NCBI GenBank assembly: GCA_021234155.1
Contig: JAJEKV010000083.1
Span: forward strand, 3,002,241-3,066,240
Direction of reading: 5' to 3'
Length of the DNA stretch: 64,000 bases
DNA from: Isoetes taiwanensis
Taxonomy: Eukaryota; Streptophyta; Lycopodiopsida; Isoetales; Isoetaceae
This document shows positions 61,526 through 64,000 of the stretch, in pieces (position 1 is the first letter of the stretch; each line of letters opens with the position of its first letter). Made by a program: the position numbers and the translations under genes. Under the pieces are notes generated by a model. The model saw only the letters and a program-made list of their open reading frames with translations, was not told the origin of the DNA and did not search any database.

Positions 61526-62270
61526 AAAAAAAAATTTGGGCCCTCCGGGCCCTAACTAAAGCAAACATAGGTAAACTTTATGGGTCTAAACATTAATTTC
61601 TAAAAAGCACAATAACATCAAGACAAACAAATTATTTCCATTGCATACCAAGAGCTGCCCAAATATACGCAAACACACTGTTATAAAATGGGCAAGTAGA
61701 ATCAAAGGCAACTTCATAATAACTACCAGCGGATACAATAGTGTCATCAGTGGAGCAAGAAGCTGTAAGAGTTTTGGATTGCATGGTAATCATTAGTTAA
61801 AAAGGGAGAAGATATACAGTAGAGTCCAAGTATTTAAATCCCTCATTGGGTGTTACCACATGAAAATCCACAACTTCAGAGCATTGATGCATTCCTGCAT
61901 TGCATTACATACATTGGAGAAGGCACGAAATAGATGCACTGACCTTTTGACCTTTTGACCTTTTGTAAATTAAAGAAAATTGCATTGTTGTTTTGTAAAG
62001 AATTGCTGCTTGCTCCTATAATGTGAGCTGTGATATAGGCTGAAACCTGATTGCCATCATTATTACCATCATTATTTAAGGCATTGCTCTTCTATGGGAT
62101 GGTGATGGTTAAGCTTTATCAAGCTACCAGTATCTAGAGGAACAAGTTGATGGAACATGTTGGCTTAGTGGTGATTACATTCGATTACATTAAGATTGCA
62201 TCTGTTGTAGTTAGAGTTCACTAATGTTCAATATTTTGCAGCGGATGTTGTTTTCAAAAAGAGATCCCAC
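61526..62270. other. no recognised gene
   Basis: Starts with an A run and a palindromic gggccctccgggccc (61539-61553). A 9-base unit, gaccttttg, is repeated three times at about 61942-61966. No coding signal. Confidence 0.5.
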
Positions 62271-62279
62271 ACGGTGAAG

Positions 62280-63680
62280 CCGGTAATATTATTGGAGCAA
62301 CTAGTCGGAAGCCCGTAATTCTCTCTCCTTTTCGGGGTTTCTATTTTTTTTTTGTATTTTGAAACTTACGTTGGCGTGTTCTGGATAAAATTATCAAGAT
62401 GTTGGTGACGACATTGAAAAACAGTCCCTCAGTTTCCGCTGTTGAAGTTCAAGTTGAGGAAAAGGCTTGTTCTTTGGCAGTGCGTGTTTCTTTTTTTGTC
62501 TTGCTTTCAAAACATTAGAATGAAGCACTTTCTTGTCTTGAGAGACTTGCGGCGATTCAAAGGAGCTAGATGATGTTGAAGAAGCCTTTGGAGATTGTAG
62601 CCAAGGCAACGACTAAATTTGTGGTCAAAGCCGATGCCAAAACAACCGGAAAAAAGAGAGTGCAAACCGGCGAGGGACATCCTACTGCAAAACGGTAATT
62701 GCTAGCTTACATTGACTTACTTATACTTCAAGGCTTATTATATTTTACTCGTTTTGCGTGTCTAAACCATCGGAAACGAGATTGAAGGTATCAATTTATG
62801 CTTTATTGTCATGGATCAATTGTTAATATGACACTAACATCTTGGATCGACAAATGTAAATGATGACAAGGATAAACTTATGGAATTTACACCATTCACG
62901 CCATTCAAGAACCGTCCGTCATTGAAATGAAAGTGGTTGCATCCGACATAGCAATTTTATGTGCAACTAACTCTAAAATGAGTAGCCGCTTAGTGGATCT
63001 TTATGGCGGGTAATAACCGTTGTGTGGTATTTGTTGCTATTCCTTGTCTCTAATGTTAATCTTAATCTAATCCTCGTGCTTGTATGAGACATTGCCTTTC
63101 AGTGGAAGAGCAAAAAATCTTTTTTATCCCCTTACAACTATATAAGGTTTAGAGAAGCTACCAAAGAACAAAAGAAAGGGTGAATCAGTGAAGGATCACC
63201 AATGTCATTGAAATAGTGAAATCGAGGATGAAGGGGATTGTGGTAGCTAAATGCCATCATATCCTTGCACCTATCCTTGAGAATGACCATTTTGTGTCAT
63301 TTTGTTTTACATTTCGCACCATCGATTCAAAGATCCCTACCGCACCCGAGAATTCAAGTCTTCAATCCTCTTACGTGTTATGCGAATGAACGAGAAAGCA
63401 ATCAAAGGGTATGTAATACTTTAAGTTGTTGCTTTGCTTTTCTTTCGCTAATTTGGCCTCCTAAATTTTGATATGTAGGTCGCACACACACAAATGTTAA
63501 CCACATCGATCGGTCAAGTATCTAGAGGCATCGATTTCATGAAGAGAAATAATGTTAATCGGATTAAAAGAGTAGAGGTGCCCACATCCGATTTAACATC
63601 ATGTGGGTTGTTATGCGTGATGGGATTTTATGCACAAATATGTTGAAGCTCTTGTCTCTCGTAGAGATATGGAAGTAAGT
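62280..63680 (+). pseudogene. Ulp1/C48-like cysteine protease, fragmentary exons
   Basis: Candidate exons on the plus strand. At 62572-62694 there is a Lys-rich stretch (LEIVAKATTKFVVKA) ending at a GTAATTG donor. At about 62900-63010 there is EPSVIEMKVVASDIAILC. At about 63190-63360 there is VIEIVKSRMKGIVVAKCHHI and PILENDHFVSFCFTF (putative catalytic His). At 63480-63670 an exon after a gatatgtag acceptor contains TTSIGQVSRGIDFMKRNNV and VPTSDLTSCGLLCVMGF (putative catalytic Cys), then, after a one-base shift, HKYVEALVSRRDME at a GTAAGT donor. His…Cys spacing and the SCG motif suggest the SUMO-protease fold, often carried by plant transposons. Not certain. Confidence 0.4.
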
Positions 63681-63689
63681 TGTATGCCT

Positions 63690-64000
63690 TCCCTTGTATG
63701 TACTGCATCTCATGTTCCTTTAAATATTTCTAACCTTATTTATGGATGTCACAAAATTACATCTAAATGGTTCTCTCATGAATCACATTCATCCCACGAC
63801 GACAATTTCTAATAGATGCTTTGGTCATGCATTGTGATGCCAATCGAGAAAGAACGTATCGGCCCAGCCCCTCCTCGATTTACGAGCTGATCATGAGTCC
63901 GAAAGTATATCGATTTTGCAAGATGAACTATGTAACAGGCTTATATATATCTTTTGTTCAATATTTGTGTTCACATTTCCCGCCATAAGGAATGTGTAAA
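63690..64000. other. no recognised feature
   Basis: Downstream of the Ulp1-like exons. May contain the next intron or exon of that locus, but nothing here is conserved enough to call. Confidence 0.4.

Overview
The window looks like nuclear DNA of a land plant that still makes swimming sperm, most likely a fern or another seed-free vascular plant. The clue is a long, intron-rich minus-strand gene (3490-17806) for the axonemal central-pair protein SPAG17/PF6. Flowering plants and conifers have lost the flagellum, while the rest of the window is typical plant transposon landscape (Ty3/gypsy, LINE, PIF/Harbinger, MITEs, Helitron). The species call is inference; the homology of the gene is read directly from conserved motifs and consistent splice phases.

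Layout. 1-3.4 kb: AT-rich intergenic DNA with short tandem duplications and a typical Helitron 3' terminus. 3.5-17.8 kb: SPAG17/PF6, about 23 exons of mostly GT-AG structure, roughly 1,880 codons. It has a likely frameshift in exon 16, phase anomalies around exons 18-20 and a 320-bp intragenic duplication that creates a decoy copy of exon 10. 18-21.4 kb: tandem repeats, a hairpin array and a decayed PIF/Harbinger transposase whose catalytic D, D and E are still visible. 22.8-28.6 kb: a multi-exon gene of unknown function (novel N-terminal region, coiled coil, Gly/His-rich exon), interrupted by a 322-bp MITE, plus a broken Myb/SANT-like gene. 29-32.1 kb: LTR-like non-coding DNA. 32.1-35.0 kb: a partial LINE (ORF1 and endonuclease, no reverse transcriptase) cut by a 536-bp foldback MITE and abutting a (CT)50 tract.

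37-61 kb is a nest of retrotransposons. An older, decayed Ty3/gypsy element (37.2-41.0 and 60.5-61.1 kb) carries inside its integrase a much younger 19.5-kb array arranged LTR-internal-LTR-internal-LTR. One 5-bp target duplication (ATTCT) bounds the whole array. The younger family has a gag with zinc knuckles, a tRNA-Gln-like primer site, and an unusual pol order: protease, second (archaeal-type-like) RNase H, reverse transcriptase, degenerate RNase H, integrase. Differences between its copies cluster at CTG and CAG triplets, which looks more like consensus error at CHG-methylated sites than ordinary mutation.

61-64 kb holds another MITE and exons resembling a Ulp1/C48 cysteine protease.
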